The notes: generated by a model from the sequence alone, not told the origin. Numbered from the stretch's first letter, positions 51,032-60,851 are shown. The stretch: DNA of 64,000 nt from Thalassotalea sp. ND16A (GCF_000764205.1 NZ_JQDZ01000030.1:62001-126000); one strand, 5' to 3'. A program made the numbers and translations.

Positions 51032-52821
51032 ATACAGCAACAGATAACGCTAAAGTGTTAATTTGTGATGATGACCCTACGTATTTAATGCTGATGCGTG
51101 ATACGTTAGAAGCCTCTGGCTTTGAAGTGATAGAAGCCGCGGATGGTGATACCGCGATGGTGAAATACATCACTATGCAACCTGATATTGTCTTGCTTGA
51201 TGTTGAAATGCCAGGGTTAAGTGGCTATGAAGTATGTCAACAAATACGAGCCCACAAAACCGGTAAAGATATTCCAATTTTGATGGTAACCGGCGCCGAT
51301 GATTATCAATCAATTTTACAAGCTTATGAAATTGGCGCGACGGACTTCTTACCGAAACCCATTCGCTGGCCGATGATCACCCATAGAGTCAAATATATGT
51401 TACGTAGCCGGGATGCTCTGCGGGAGTTGAAAAACTCTCAACAGCGCCTTCAATATTTGGCTTATCATGACAGTTTAACCGGACTGGCGAATCGGGAAAG
51501 CTTTAATGAACATTTGCAGAAGTTTTTAACACTTGCCGACCGTGGTAACTACCATGTTGGCGTGCTATTCATTGATTTGGATCGATTCAAACGAATTAAC
51601 GACACCTTAGGCCATAATTTTGGCGACCGGGTATTACAAAAAATTGCCAAGGTGTTAAATAGCAACTTACGCAATTGTGATCTGCTTGCCAGAAGCCAGG
51701 AAGATGTGCCTAAAACAGCCGTCGCACGCTTAGGCGGTGATGAATTTACTGTGTTTTTAAGCCGGGTTGACTGTGTCGATGACATCGCTGTAGTTGCGCA
51801 ACGTATCATTGATTCGATATCACAACCGATAAAAATAGAGCAATATGAAGTAACCGTAACCCCAAGCATAGGTATCTCTGTTTATCCCGAGGATGGTACT
51901 AATGTGACCAACTTGATGAAAAATGCGGATGTAGCCATGTACCATGCCAAAGATCAGGGGCGGCAATGTTTTAAATTTTATTCAGAATCATTAAATAATC
52001 GTGCCATAGAACGATTGCAAATAGAACAAAATTTACGCAAGGCGTTAGAAAATAATGAGTTTAGTCTAAATTATCAACCACAAGTTAACGTAAACTCCAA
52101 ACAAATTGTTGGGGTTGAAGCCTTGCTCCGCTGGCAAAATCCAGAATTAGGTTTTGTTAGTCCGGCTGACTTTATTCCTATTGCCGAAGAAACCGGCCTG
52201 ATCATTGATATTGGTGAGTGGGTGCTTAAACAGGCATGTGAACAAGCGAAATCCTGGTTAGATGCTGGTTTCCCGCCGTGTCGAATGTCGATAAATTTAT
52301 CTTCGATACAATTCAAACGCGGCTCGCTGGTTGGTGTAGTGCAAAACGTATTAGAGCAAACCGGCTTGCCGGCAGAACTGTTAGAACTGGAACTGACAGA
52401 AAGCGCGATCATGACCGATGTAGAAGAAAATATTTTCAGGCTAGAGCAAATTAAAGCCTTAGGCGTTGGCATTGCTGTTGATGATTTTGGCACTGGCTAT
52501 TCATCGCTCAGTTATTTGAAAAAATTTCCAATTACCAGCTTGAAAATCGATCGCTCATTCATTGCGGATATTGCAACAAGTTGCGATGATGTCGGTATCG
52601 TAAAAGCAATTATCGCTTTAGCGGAAACGCTAAACCTAAGTGTTATCGCGGAAGGTGTTGAAACCACTTCTCAGTTGCAAATATTGCAAAAATTTAACTG
52701 CTCGGTGATACAAGGTTATCTCTTTAGCCGGCCATTAATTGCGACCGATTTTGAGAAACTGTTAACGAAAAAATTTGTGATGGCGACAAATGAAAATAAA
52801 ATGACGTTTTTCAATGAGTAA
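51028..52821 (+). CDS. Response regulator with GGDEF and EAL domains
   Basis: A 597-residue cytoplasmic output protein. The receiver (1-125) has the acidic pocket VLICDDDP and phospho-acceptor in IVLLDVEMPGLSG. The GGDEF domain (~160-325) has an intact signature, VARLGGDEFTVFLSR, so cyclic-di-GMP synthesis is possible. The EAL domain (~340-590) keeps its catalytic residues: VGVEALLRWQNPE, NLSSIQF, LELELTESAIM, AVDDFGTGYSSL, LKIDRSFI, VIAEGVETT and QGYLFSRPL. It should hydrolyse cyclic-di-GMP; which activity dominates cannot be told. It overlaps the sensor kinase by 4 nt and the next gene by 8 nt, so the three are co-translated. The kinase Hpt is its likely phospho-donor. Confidence 0.94.
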   Translation: MNTATDNAKVLICDDDPTYLMLMRDTLEASGFEVIEAADGDTAMVKYITMQPDIVLLDVEMPGLSGYEVCQQIRAHKTGKDIPILMVTGADDYQSILQAYEIGATDFLPKPIRWPMITHRVKYMLRSRDALRELKNSQQRLQYLAYHDSLTGLANRESFNEHLQKFLTLADRGNYHVGVLFIDLDRFKRINDTLGHNFGDRVLQKIAKVLNSNLRNCDLLARSQEDVPKTAVARLGGDEFTVFLSRVDCVDDIAVVAQRIIDSISQPIKIEQYEVTVTPSIGISVYPEDGTNVTNLMKNADVAMYHAKDQGRQCFKFYSESLNNRAIERLQIEQNLRKALENNEFSLNYQPQVNVNSKQIVGVEALLRWQNPELGFVSPADFIPIAEETGLIIDIGEWVLKQACEQAKSWLDAGFPPCRMSINLSSIQFKRGSLVGVVQNVLEQTGLPAELLELELTESAIMTDVEENIFRLEQIKALGVGIAVDDFGTGYSSLSYLKKFPITSLKIDRSFIADIATSCDDVGIVKAIIALAETLNLSVIAEGVETTSQLQILQKFNCSVIQGYLFSRPLIATDFEKLLTKKFVMATNENKMTFFNE

Positions 52822-55800
52822 TATTGAATACCAGCTGTTGCTGGTTAGCCATTCGGTGGCATCTGCTCAGTTTATTGATAATTTTGGCACTGACAACATT
52901 AAGGTTGATTGTTATCAGCAGAGTATTGAACAACTTATCGAAACTAAAGACGATGCTAACTATCACTTAGTTTGTATTGATAGCGATTTAATACCGCCTG
53001 GTTTTACCAAACAGCAACTCTGTGGCTTACTCAATACGGGTGTAGTGTTTGTTCATTTTGGTCAGCATCATGACTTAAACGCCAACGCTTTGCTATATGC
53101 ACAATGTGATTATGATGAGATTAACTGGCCGACAACCAAAGCGCAGTTGCACAATAGCATGCAAATGGCTTTGTACAAGTTGCAAGTGCGGCGCCGGCAA
53201 ACGAATCAGAATGATCTATTAACCAATACTGTATCCTGTATTGGTGATGTCCTTATTTATCTTGATCAGCAAGGCGACATCACCACCTTAAATGAAACTG
53301 CACAGCAGCTGTTTGCAGTTGATGAAGCCGAAGTTCGTGCTAAGCCCTGGTATACTGTACTGAAGATCAGGCCCGATATGTCGAGTAAACAAACTCAGCA
53401 ATTTATCGCTACGGCGATTAAGATCCAAACCGTAACCAAAATCCAACCTTTTGCCATACAAACCACAGACAATTCGAGTCAACTGGTCGACGGGATCATT
53501 GGCCCAATCAAATATCCTAATGGCAATAATGGTGTGGTACTCATTCTAAGACAGTTAAGCAGTTTGGATAAAATTCCCAATGCCCTGGCATTAAACACCA
53601 ATGCTAACGGTAAATCGGTTAAACAAAGCGCTGTTTCAGGGATCTTGTTATTATCTCCCGATTACTTTAATCAGATAAATCTTCGATACGGTCGAGAATT
53701 CGGCGATAAATTGCTTTATGCCATCGGTGAATTAATTCGACATTTTGTCAGACCAACCGATCTTTCCTCCCATTATGGCGGCACCATGTTTATGATCATG
53801 TTTGCTGAAAGTTCGGCTGAGCAGATCAAAAATATTGTGAATAAACTCCATATAAAACTATCAAATTACGCTTTTTTTGATGAAAAGATAAAATTACCGT
53901 TTAGCTTTGGCGTATCGGTAAATAGCGAAGAATTGAGTTATTCTCCGGTTGAATTATTTTATTATGCTAATTTTTCGTTGTCACAAGCCAGAGATCTCGG
54001 CGGCGCACAGGTAAGACAATGGCAACAACTCAATACCATGTTGCAAATTGGTAATTTAGACCGGTTAAGTGGCAATGTTTCTAAAACCGGCAATAGCGAT
54101 TATCAAAAAATGTTAATGCAATGGAGTATTTTAAATTACCTGGATGATATTGAGCAGCCACGGGCATTTTATCAGGCGCTGTTAATGCAACTGATTAATG
54201 GTTTTGAGTTAGCTGCTGCCGGCCTTTATAAAATTGAAAGCGACAACATAACATTGCTGCAGGCGATCGATCATAATGAACATAATATCTTAGCCAAAGA
54301 TATTATCTTCAGCCAAAATCAAAGGCATTTTATCAGCCAACTATCTCTGCCAAAAACACAGCAAGGGCAAGAAAATCAAATATTCACGACAGTGTTAAAG
54401 GCGAGTGGCATCGAACTTATATTGCCGGTTAATACAAACTTAACAAGCCAGTATTTTTTATGGCTAAACACCGAACATGATGATTCTATCCAGGTAAGAG
54501 ACAACCATACGTTATACAACATTGCCGATTATGTTGGCGTCAAAATTGAACAGTTTGCCATTCATAAGTTACCACCAGCATTGGCTAATAATCAGCTTGA
54601 TTTTTGGTATCGCTCTTTCGAAATGGAACAATTAATGGCTGAGGTTGCCATGGTGGCACCTACCAATGCGACTGTGCTTATTACCGGTGAATCTGGGACT
54701 GGCAAAGAGATGTTAGCGAAAAGCATTCATCTGGCAAGCCAGAGAAAAGATAAACCTTTCGTTATTTTTGACTGTGCGGCCGTGGTTGAGAGCTTAATTG
54801 AAAGTGAGTTATTTGGCCATAAAAAAGGCGCATTTACCGGAGCGGATAAAAACGTCAATGGTTGTGTGCAACAAGCCGATGGCGGCACGCTATTTCTTGA
54901 TGAAATTGGTGAATTACCCATAGAAATGCAAGTTAAACTACTGCGCTTCGTGCAAGAAAAACAGTATTCGCCTGTCGGCAGTGGCAAATATAAAAAAGTA
55001 GATGTCAGACTCATCGCCGCCACCAATGTTGATTTACAACAGCAGATCAAAATTGGTAAGTTTAGAGAAGATCTTTATTTTCGACTCAATGTATTTAGCT
55101 TGAAAAATATTCCATTAAGGCAACGAAAAAGCGATATATTATTGATTGCTCTATCTTATTTAAAGGTATTTGCGAAAGAATATAATAAAGTTATCAATGA
55201 CTTTAGCAATCAGGCAAAACTGGCGTTAGTCGATTATCAGTGGCCGGGAAATATTCGTGAACTAAAAAACCTGGTACATCGAGCGGTAATTGTAGGTAAT
55301 GAAGAGTTGCTGCAATGTAAACATTTAGCCTTATACCCGAGCACTGCTGAACAAGCAGACCAATCGCTTATTAAGCCAGAGACATCGCTGGCGGTTACAA
55401 CTAACAATGACCATGTCGTCAATAAAGCAGATGTTAGGGCGATGTATCAACCGGCCATTTTGAACTCTGAAAATATTATCAATGCTCAGCAAGAGCACAT
55501 TAATGTGCCCGCAACCGAGCACACCTTACCGTTAGCCAATCGGCTGATATCAGCTTGCATTGCAACAGATAACCATCGTCACTCATTGGCGATATCCCCC
55601 TGGGTCGAATTTTTGTTGTATCAACATTGCCTTGAAAATAACCAGCAAGTGGCGATACAGGCGGCCAATCAGCTAAATATTGCGGAAAGTACGTTTCGTC
55701 GGCGCTGGAAAAAATTGCAATCAGTGACTGCGCCACAAAATTTAACGGTGGTAGAATTAGCCGAGCGCTTTGCAAAACAGGTTATCAACATTGATAACGA

Positions 55801-55954
55801 ACAATCTAAAATACAAATGATGCAAACGATTTTGGCCAATGCCTGTAATGCACAACGGTTGGCGGTTAAACTCTCGAGCAGCTTACTCGATGTTTCAGCG
55901 CCCACTCTAAGAAGGTTGTTATCATCAGCTGAACTTACCAAGGAGAAAAATTGA
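52814..55954 (+). CDS. Sigma-54 activator with PAS, degenerate GGDEF and GAF-like sensory region
   Basis: A 1046-residue enhancer-binding protein. Residues 1-130 look like a receiver-like domain without a clear phospho-site. A PAS-like segment (~135-250, VLIYLDQQGDITTLNETAQQ) follows. Residues ~270-400 are GGDEF-fold (NQINLRYGREFGDKLLYAIG), but the signature reads YGGTMF, so cyclase activity is not expected. A GAF-like region (~430-600) precedes the AAA+ domain: Walker A GESGTGKE (~624), GAFTGA (~673), Walker B GGTLFLDEIGE (~692), WPGNIREL (~809). A helix-turn-helix (AANQLNIAESTFRRRWKKL, ~950-968) is followed by ~75 more residues with a second HTH-like stretch. All residues needed to activate sigma-54 polymerase are present. 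It overlaps the GGDEF-EAL gene by 8 nt. Confidence 0.9.
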   Translation: MSNIEYQLLLVSHSVASAQFIDNFGTDNIKVDCYQQSIEQLIETKDDANYHLVCIDSDLIPPGFTKQQLCGLLNTGVVFVHFGQHHDLNANALLYAQCDYDEINWPTTKAQLHNSMQMALYKLQVRRRQTNQNDLLTNTVSCIGDVLIYLDQQGDITTLNETAQQLFAVDEAEVRAKPWYTVLKIRPDMSSKQTQQFIATAIKIQTVTKIQPFAIQTTDNSSQLVDGIIGPIKYPNGNNGVVLILRQLSSLDKIPNALALNTNANGKSVKQSAVSGILLLSPDYFNQINLRYGREFGDKLLYAIGELIRHFVRPTDLSSHYGGTMFMIMFAESSAEQIKNIVNKLHIKLSNYAFFDEKIKLPFSFGVSVNSEELSYSPVELFYYANFSLSQARDLGGAQVRQWQQLNTMLQIGNLDRLSGNVSKTGNSDYQKMLMQWSILNYLDDIEQPRAFYQALLMQLINGFELAAAGLYKIESDNITLLQAIDHNEHNILAKDIIFSQNQRHFISQLSLPKTQQGQENQIFTTVLKASGIELILPVNTNLTSQYFLWLNTEHDDSIQVRDNHTLYNIADYVGVKIEQFAIHKLPPALANNQLDFWYRSFEMEQLMAEVAMVAPTNATVLITGESGTGKEMLAKSIHLASQRKDKPFVIFDCAAVVESLIESELFGHKKGAFTGADKNVNGCVQQADGGTLFLDEIGELPIEMQVKLLRFVQEKQYSPVGSGKYKKVDVRLIAATNVDLQQQIKIGKFREDLYFRLNVFSLKNIPLRQRKSDILLIALSYLKVFAKEYNKVINDFSNQAKLALVDYQWPGNIRELKNLVHRAVIVGNEELLQCKHLALYPSTAEQADQSLIKPETSLAVTTNNDHVVNKADVRAMYQPAILNSENIINAQQEHINVPATEHTLPLANRLISACIATDNHRHSLAISPWVEFLLYQHCLENNQQVAIQAANQLNIAESTFRRRWKKLQSVTAPQNLTVVELAERFAKQVINIDNEQSKIQMMQTILANACNAQRLAVKLSSSLLDVSAPTLRRLLSSAELTKEKN

Positions 55955-55996
55955 GCAGATATTAATTAGACCCGGTTGATCAACATTTGCTCATGG

Positions 55997-56674
55997 TTAA
56001 CGGTTAACATAGTGCTGACAATTTTTTAATAAAGAGAGAAAACTCGTCAATTCTCGATCGAAACTATCTTCGGGCAGAAATAAGTGATAACCATAGGCGA
56101 GAGCCAATACTTCAGTACGATGTAACCAGGCGGCAACCGGGCCTTTTATTGTTTTACCCTGAAGTTGATAAGGAGAAAAATTTAGTATCGCCTGAGCCTT
56201 GCTGATCTGCTCATACTTAACCGCCAGGCTAATTAATTCTTGCTGTTCATGCAGCAACTTATTGGCAAGCCTGGGGGAAATATGATTGGCAATATTATCC
56301 AATTTATTGAGCTTAATGCCAATATATGGCAAGCTGAAAACGGCGAAGCCATTATTTGCCCTAACTTCCCCGAAGCTAATTATATCTTGCCAGTTAACTT
56401 GCCAGCTGCCAAATCTATGGTTAAACCTTATCGCCACTTTGCTGATGTTATAACTGATATCAGGTTCACTATATTTGCCTAAGCCTAGCAAAAGTACAAT
56501 GAAACAACTGAACATAAGCAGCATAAGTTGTAATTTAAATTCATGCCAAAACAAATGATTAAGGACAAATGAGGACAGTAACAGGATAACTCCCAGCATT
56601 ATCAAAAACAGGTGATTACGTTTAGATTTAGGTTTGATTTGAAGGCTTTTGTCTAAGCTTTTATCTATGTTCAC
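55997..56674 (-). CDS. DUF2982-like inner-membrane protein
   Basis: A 225-residue protein with two adjacent N-terminal membrane helices (about 24-43 and 48-66) and a cytoplasmic C-terminal part. The conserved part FNHRFGSWQVNWQDIISFGE, then SPRLANKLLHEQQELI resembles the DUF2982 family of Shewanella, Vibrio and Colwellia by my recollection. No catalytic motif was recognised. It is convergent with the sigma-54 activator gene and divergent from the small membrane protein at 56737. Confidence 0.6.
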   Translation of the reverse strand: MNIDKSLDKSLQIKPKSKRNHLFLIMLGVILLLSSFVLNHLFWHEFKLQLMLLMFSCFIVLLLGLGKYSEPDISYNISKVAIRFNHRFGSWQVNWQDIISFGEVRANNGFAVFSLPYIGIKLNKLDNIANHISPRLANKLLHEQQELISLAVKYEQISKAQAILNFSPYQLQGKTIKGPVAAWLHRTEVLALAYGYHLFLPEDSFDRELTSFLSLLKNCQHYVNR

Positions 56675-56736
56675 TTGAATTTTTTTGAAAAAGTTTCCAT
56701 AGTTAATGTATCAATAAGTAAAGCTTAAGAGTTGTA

Positions 56737-57069
56737 ATGACGCAATATCACGTTGATGACAAAGCCTTTAAGGCGGATGGTAAAACCATTGCCATCATTA
56801 GTTACCTTACCATAATCGGTTGGGTGGTTGCCTTGGTTTTGCATGGTAATAACCCGACCAATTTGGCGGCTTTTCATTTGCGTCAATCTTTGGGTCTGTT
56901 TCTTACTTGGGTGGTGCTTAGTTTTATCCCGATAATTGGCTGGATATTTGCCTTGCCGGTACTTATTTTATGGGGCATCGGGCTGTACCATGCTTTTCAT
57001 GAAAATATCACCCCGGTCGCTGTTATTGGTGAATTTTTCCAACGCAGCTTTAATACCCTGATCGAATAA
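56737..57069 (+). CDS. Small DUF4870/Tic20-like membrane protein
   Basis: A 110-residue protein with three hydrophobic segments (about 18-38, 52-68, 69-88). The pattern GKTIAIISYLTIIGWVVALV, then NLAAFHLRQSLGLF is the hallmark of the DUF4870 / Tic20-like group, whose biochemical role is unknown. It is a probable single-gene unit upstream of recC; a 119-bp gap separates them. Confidence 0.75.
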   Translation: MTQYHVDDKAFKADGKTIAIISYLTIIGWVVALVLHGNNPTNLAAFHLRQSLGLFLTWVVLSFIPIIGWIFALPVLILWGIGLYHAFHENITPVAVIGEFFQRSFNTLIE

Positions 57070-57188
57070 TCATCAACTATCGCTCTTGCCCAGTGAATGT
57101 TTAGATCATCTTTAAATTCATCTAGTTAATGCCGCCACTTTATGATTAAATCAAGTTATTGAAATCATAATACTGGATCGGATCGTCC

Positions 57189-60100
57189 TTGATTTACATA
57201 TATCCTGCCAACCGAATGGAAGACTTGCTGACTCTGTTCGATAAAGTGCAACAAACCTCGCATCTACCCGTACTCGCCCAAGAAGTGGTACTGGTGCAAA
57301 ATCCCGGGATGCAACATTGGTTGAACATGCAGCAAGCCAACATATCCGGGATCAGCATGAATGCCTCGTTTGTGTTACCGGCACAATTTTTATGGCAACA
57401 ATTAAGACTTCTATCTGGCGATCAAGTACCAGAACAGTCGCCTTACTCGCGAGAAGTTTTGGCCTGGCGAATTGACAAGTTATTGCAAAGTGAGCAAGTC
57501 ATCAGCAATATCGATTGCCAGCAAGCGACAACCTATTGGCAGACGGCTACCGCTGAAGAGCCATTAAAACGTTATCAGTTAGCGGTGCAAGTGGCCGATT
57601 TATACGAACAATATTTGATTTATCGACCTAACTGGATAGATGCCTGGGCTCAGGGCAAGCAAGTCGATGATATTAACGAGACAAATCCGCCGCATCAACC
57701 CTGGCAAGCCTACCTTTGGTCGCTATTAAGCCAGCAGAGCCCTTATAACCCAAAAACCTTGATAGCGAATGCCAAACAAAACCTGGCTCAATATCAGCAT
57801 TTATTACCCGCTCGTATCTCAATCTTTGGCATTAATGCGTTAGCGCCAATGTGGATTGATTTTTTAACCAGTTTATCCACGGTTATCGATGTACATTTCT
57901 ATCATTTAAACCCTTGTTATGAATATTGGGGTGACATTAAAACCGATAAAGCGAAAGCCAAACAGAGCTATTTATCGCAGATAGAAAAGTGGCCTGAGGA
58001 TGCCATTTGTGATGACAGCTCTAATCCGTTGTTAGCAAACCTGGGACAACAAGGGCGAGAGTTTTTAACCTTGCTGCACCAGGCGCCGAATATTGAAATA
58101 CCGTTATTCGATCAATTAATTGCGGATGACAGTGATGCCGAAATCGATGACGATGGCAATTCTGGTAACTCGAAAGATACAGCCAATGTGCTCACTCATA
58201 TCCAAAAAGACATTTTAACGTTAACCGATAAACGGCAAATGCCGGTCAATAAAATCGATAGCAGTATTACCATAACATCAGCCCACAGCGCTTTACGGGA
58301 AGTTCAGGGGTTGCACGATTATTTATTGCATAAATTTAATGATGATCCCAGTCTTACGCCGAAAGATGTATTAGTGATGTGCCCGCAAATAGAACAATAC
58401 GCACCCTATATTGATTCGGTATTTGTTCGCGGCTGGGAGGATATCACAGAGGCCATTCCGCCATTGCCTTGTTCGATAGCTGACAGAGTAAGTAAAGATT
58501 CGGAACCTTTGGTTGCCGCCTTTAGTGAACTGTTACAGATGCCAGACAGCCGCTTTGGCGTAAGCCAAATACTGTCTTATTTACGATTATTGCCATTACA
58601 GCTGCGTTTTGGTTTAAATGAAAGTGACATCGAGTTGATCAGTGACTGGTTAGATAAAGCCAATATCCATTGGGGTTTAAATGCTCAGCATAAAGATCAA
58701 ATGCTGGGTAATGAGGACAATAATAAACAATTTACCTGGCAATTGGGATTAAGCCGATTAATTCGTGGTTTTGCCTTTGGCGATGAACAGCAGTTATATC
58801 AGCAAGATCTGGTGTTGCCCTGGGTCGAGGGTAGCAATGGCATCATTCTTGGTAAATTAATGTTGCTACTGGAACAGTTACAGCGGATGAGTGTTGAGAT
58901 GGGCAGTGCGAAAAGCGCACAACAATGGCAAGCATGTCTGGTAAATTTCATCGAAAAATTGTTTGTGGATAGTGATAATGACAATGGCTTGTCCATCATT
59001 GGCCAGGCAATTGAGTCTTTTGCCTTATATTGCCAACAAGCTAAGTATGATGGCGACATTGAATTGTCGGTGGTACGTGAATATTTAAACCAGCATTTTA
59101 GCCAGCCAGATCCTGGACGACAATTTATGATCGGGCAAATAACCTTTTGCTCTATGTTGCCGATGCGCTCTATACCGTTTAAAGTCATCGCCGTATTAGG
59201 GTTAAATGATGGCGAATTTCCTCGACAAAAACAGCCGTTAGGTTTTGATTTAATGGCGATGAGCCAAGCGATAGCTGGAGACAGATCAAGGCGAGGTGAT
59301 GATCGCTACCTGTTTCTGGAAGCGTTGATCTCGGCAAGAGACAACCTGTATTTAAGTTATCAGGGCAAAGACATAAAAAATAACAATGAGCGGCAGCCTT
59401 CCATTGTCTTAAGAGAATTCATTAATTACCTTGAACATGGTTATGGCTGGACATTCAATGATGAAGAGTTTGCTAGCAACAATCAATTAAGACAATTACC
59501 GTTACAGGTATTTTCTTTAGATAATTATCGCTTCGATAATCGCTATCAAAGCTTTGATCAAAAATGGTTGGCGTTGGCAAAAACCAATGCTGACAACCTA
59601 GTCAGCCATGACGTTAGCGCACAAACGCAGCAGCTTGAAGCAATTGCCGAGCCGCAGAGTAATATTGAATTAACGCAAGTGATCAGGTTTTTACAAAACC
59701 CGGCGAAAGTGTTTGCTGAGCAACGATTAAAGTTATTTTTTAAAGGACCGCAACAGCAACTGCAAGATGCTGAGCCATTTAGCGTCGACCATTTAAGCAA
59801 ATATCTATTGCAAGATGAATTTTTAACCGTTGCGCTGGACCAAACTAACACAGTTACAGAGCAGGGCAGCCAGAGCTTAAAGCAGCAAGCTTTGCTGTCA
59901 GGAAATTTCCCTGACAATGCAAACACCGAAGCCGTGATCGGTGACTGGCAAGCAACTATGGCCAATTTCTCTATGGCGATAACGCAACAAATCGCCGCTT
60001 TAGTTGGTAAATCACAAGCAGAAAAGGTAAATGTAAACATTCCACTTGTCATTTATGCCAATACCGACGAGCAGCATTTTAGCCTGAGTCAAACATTGAC

Positions 60101-60632
60101 CCTTGAGCGCAGTGAAAATCACTGTTATCAGTTTTCCTACCGGCCAGCTCGGGTAAAAGCGAAAGACATCATCGCTTTGTATCTACGGCATTTATTGGTC
60201 AACAGTGCTGCCAGCAGCGAGCAAGTCATCAGTATCGGTTATTTTCTCGATGAAAAAAAACAGGCGTTGCAAGTGGTGAAATTTGATCCCGTTATTAATG
60301 CAAAACAACGCTTAAGCGACATTCTCAGCTTTTACCAGCTAGGTCTTTGCCAACCCTTGTTATTAAACGGTGATATCGCTATGACTATGTTTTGGCAAAA
60401 AGGCAAGTTTACCGACAAGGCTATGCGTCAAAGACAATTTTTAAAACTGTGGCAGGGTGATAACTATTCTACAGGCTTAGGTGAAGATCCCTATATACAA
60501 TATTTTTGGCCGCAGTGTCCCGATATTACTGAGCATGCGGCCTATTTGTCCACTGTCTATAAAGACATGTTTGCCCAATTAATGGTGACCGATCATGAGT
60601 TTTCCGACAGTGTCAGAGGCGAGCATGGCTAA
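57189..60632 (+). CDS. recC: Exodeoxyribonuclease V gamma subunit (RecC)
   Basis: RecC is the Chi-reading, scaffold subunit of RecBCD, the helicase-nuclease for double-strand break repair. The 1147-residue product (E. coli 1122) begins at TTG 57189: MIYIYPANRMEDLLTLFDKV aligns with the usual RecC N-terminus, and no ATG lies upstream in frame at a suitable position. Motifs: LVQNPGMQHWLNMQQA, SIFGINALAPMWIDFL, VLVMCPQIEQYAPYIDSVF, VIAVLGLNDGEFPRQKQPLGFDLM and RSRRGDDRYLFLEALISAR. Its stop (60630-60632) overlaps an ATG at 60625 by 8 nt, the ancestral recB start position. Confidence 0.95.
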   Translation: MIYIYPANRMEDLLTLFDKVQQTSHLPVLAQEVVLVQNPGMQHWLNMQQANISGISMNASFVLPAQFLWQQLRLLSGDQVPEQSPYSREVLAWRIDKLLQSEQVISNIDCQQATTYWQTATAEEPLKRYQLAVQVADLYEQYLIYRPNWIDAWAQGKQVDDINETNPPHQPWQAYLWSLLSQQSPYNPKTLIANAKQNLAQYQHLLPARISIFGINALAPMWIDFLTSLSTVIDVHFYHLNPCYEYWGDIKTDKAKAKQSYLSQIEKWPEDAICDDSSNPLLANLGQQGREFLTLLHQAPNIEIPLFDQLIADDSDAEIDDDGNSGNSKDTANVLTHIQKDILTLTDKRQMPVNKIDSSITITSAHSALREVQGLHDYLLHKFNDDPSLTPKDVLVMCPQIEQYAPYIDSVFVRGWEDITEAIPPLPCSIADRVSKDSEPLVAAFSELLQMPDSRFGVSQILSYLRLLPLQLRFGLNESDIELISDWLDKANIHWGLNAQHKDQMLGNEDNNKQFTWQLGLSRLIRGFAFGDEQQLYQQDLVLPWVEGSNGIILGKLMLLLEQLQRMSVEMGSAKSAQQWQACLVNFIEKLFVDSDNDNGLSIIGQAIESFALYCQQAKYDGDIELSVVREYLNQHFSQPDPGRQFMIGQITFCSMLPMRSIPFKVIAVLGLNDGEFPRQKQPLGFDLMAMSQAIAGDRSRRGDDRYLFLEALISARDNLYLSYQGKDIKNNNERQPSIVLREFINYLEHGYGWTFNDEEFASNNQLRQLPLQVFSLDNYRFDNRYQSFDQKWLALAKTNADNLVSHDVSAQTQQLEAIAEPQSNIELTQVIRFLQNPAKVFAEQRLKLFFKGPQQQLQDAEPFSVDHLSKYLLQDEFLTVALDQTNTVTEQGSQSLKQQALLSGNFPDNANTEAVIGDWQATMANFSMAITQQIAALVGKSQAEKVNVNIPLVIYANTDEQHFSLSQTLTLERSENHCYQFSYRPARVKAKDIIALYLRHLLVNSAASSEQVISIGYFLDEKKQALQVVKFDPVINAKQRLSDILSFYQLGLCQPLLLNGDIAMTMFWQKGKFTDKAMRQRQFLKLWQGDNYSTGLGEDPYIQYFWPQCPDITEHAAYLSTVYKDMFAQLMVTDHEFSDSVRGEHG

Positions 60633-60851
60633 CCACAATAATTCAGCTAATACCGCTAATACCGCTAAAGCGGCGATGCCATTATTGGCCGAGACCATTC
60701 CTTTACGAGGGCGTCATCTTATTGAAGCCAGTGTCGGAGGCGAGCATGGCTAACAACAATAATTCAGCTAATACCGCTAATACCGCTAAAGCGGCGATGC
60801 CATTACTGGCCGAGACTATTCCTTTGCGTGGGCGTCATCTTATTGAAGCCA
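60610..60851 (+). repeat. 121-bp tandem duplication at the recC/recB junction
   Basis: About 60610-60730 is repeated at 60731-60851. The ATGs at 60625 and 60746 and the GGCTAA behind them recur exactly 121 bp apart. The copies differ at about six positions. The break lies at CAGTGYC, found both in the recC end (GACAGTGTCAGAGG) and in recB codons 36-38 (GCCAGTGCCGG). Confidence 0.93.
60625..60753 (+). CDS. 42-residue mini-ORF: duplicated RecB N-terminus without Walker A
   Basis: Created by the tandem duplication. It begins MANHNNSANTANTAKAAMPL and matches RecB residues 1-36, then diverges into VGGEHG and a stop, because the repeat length (121) is not a multiple of three. The first repeat's ATG overlaps the recC stop, and this ORF's stop (60751-60753) overlaps the recB ATG in the same 8-nt way. 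It could act as a relay that keeps recB translationally coupled to recC; whether the peptide has a role is unknown. Confidence 0.6.
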   Translation: MANHNNSANTANTAKAAMPLLAETIPLRGRHLIEASVGGEHG

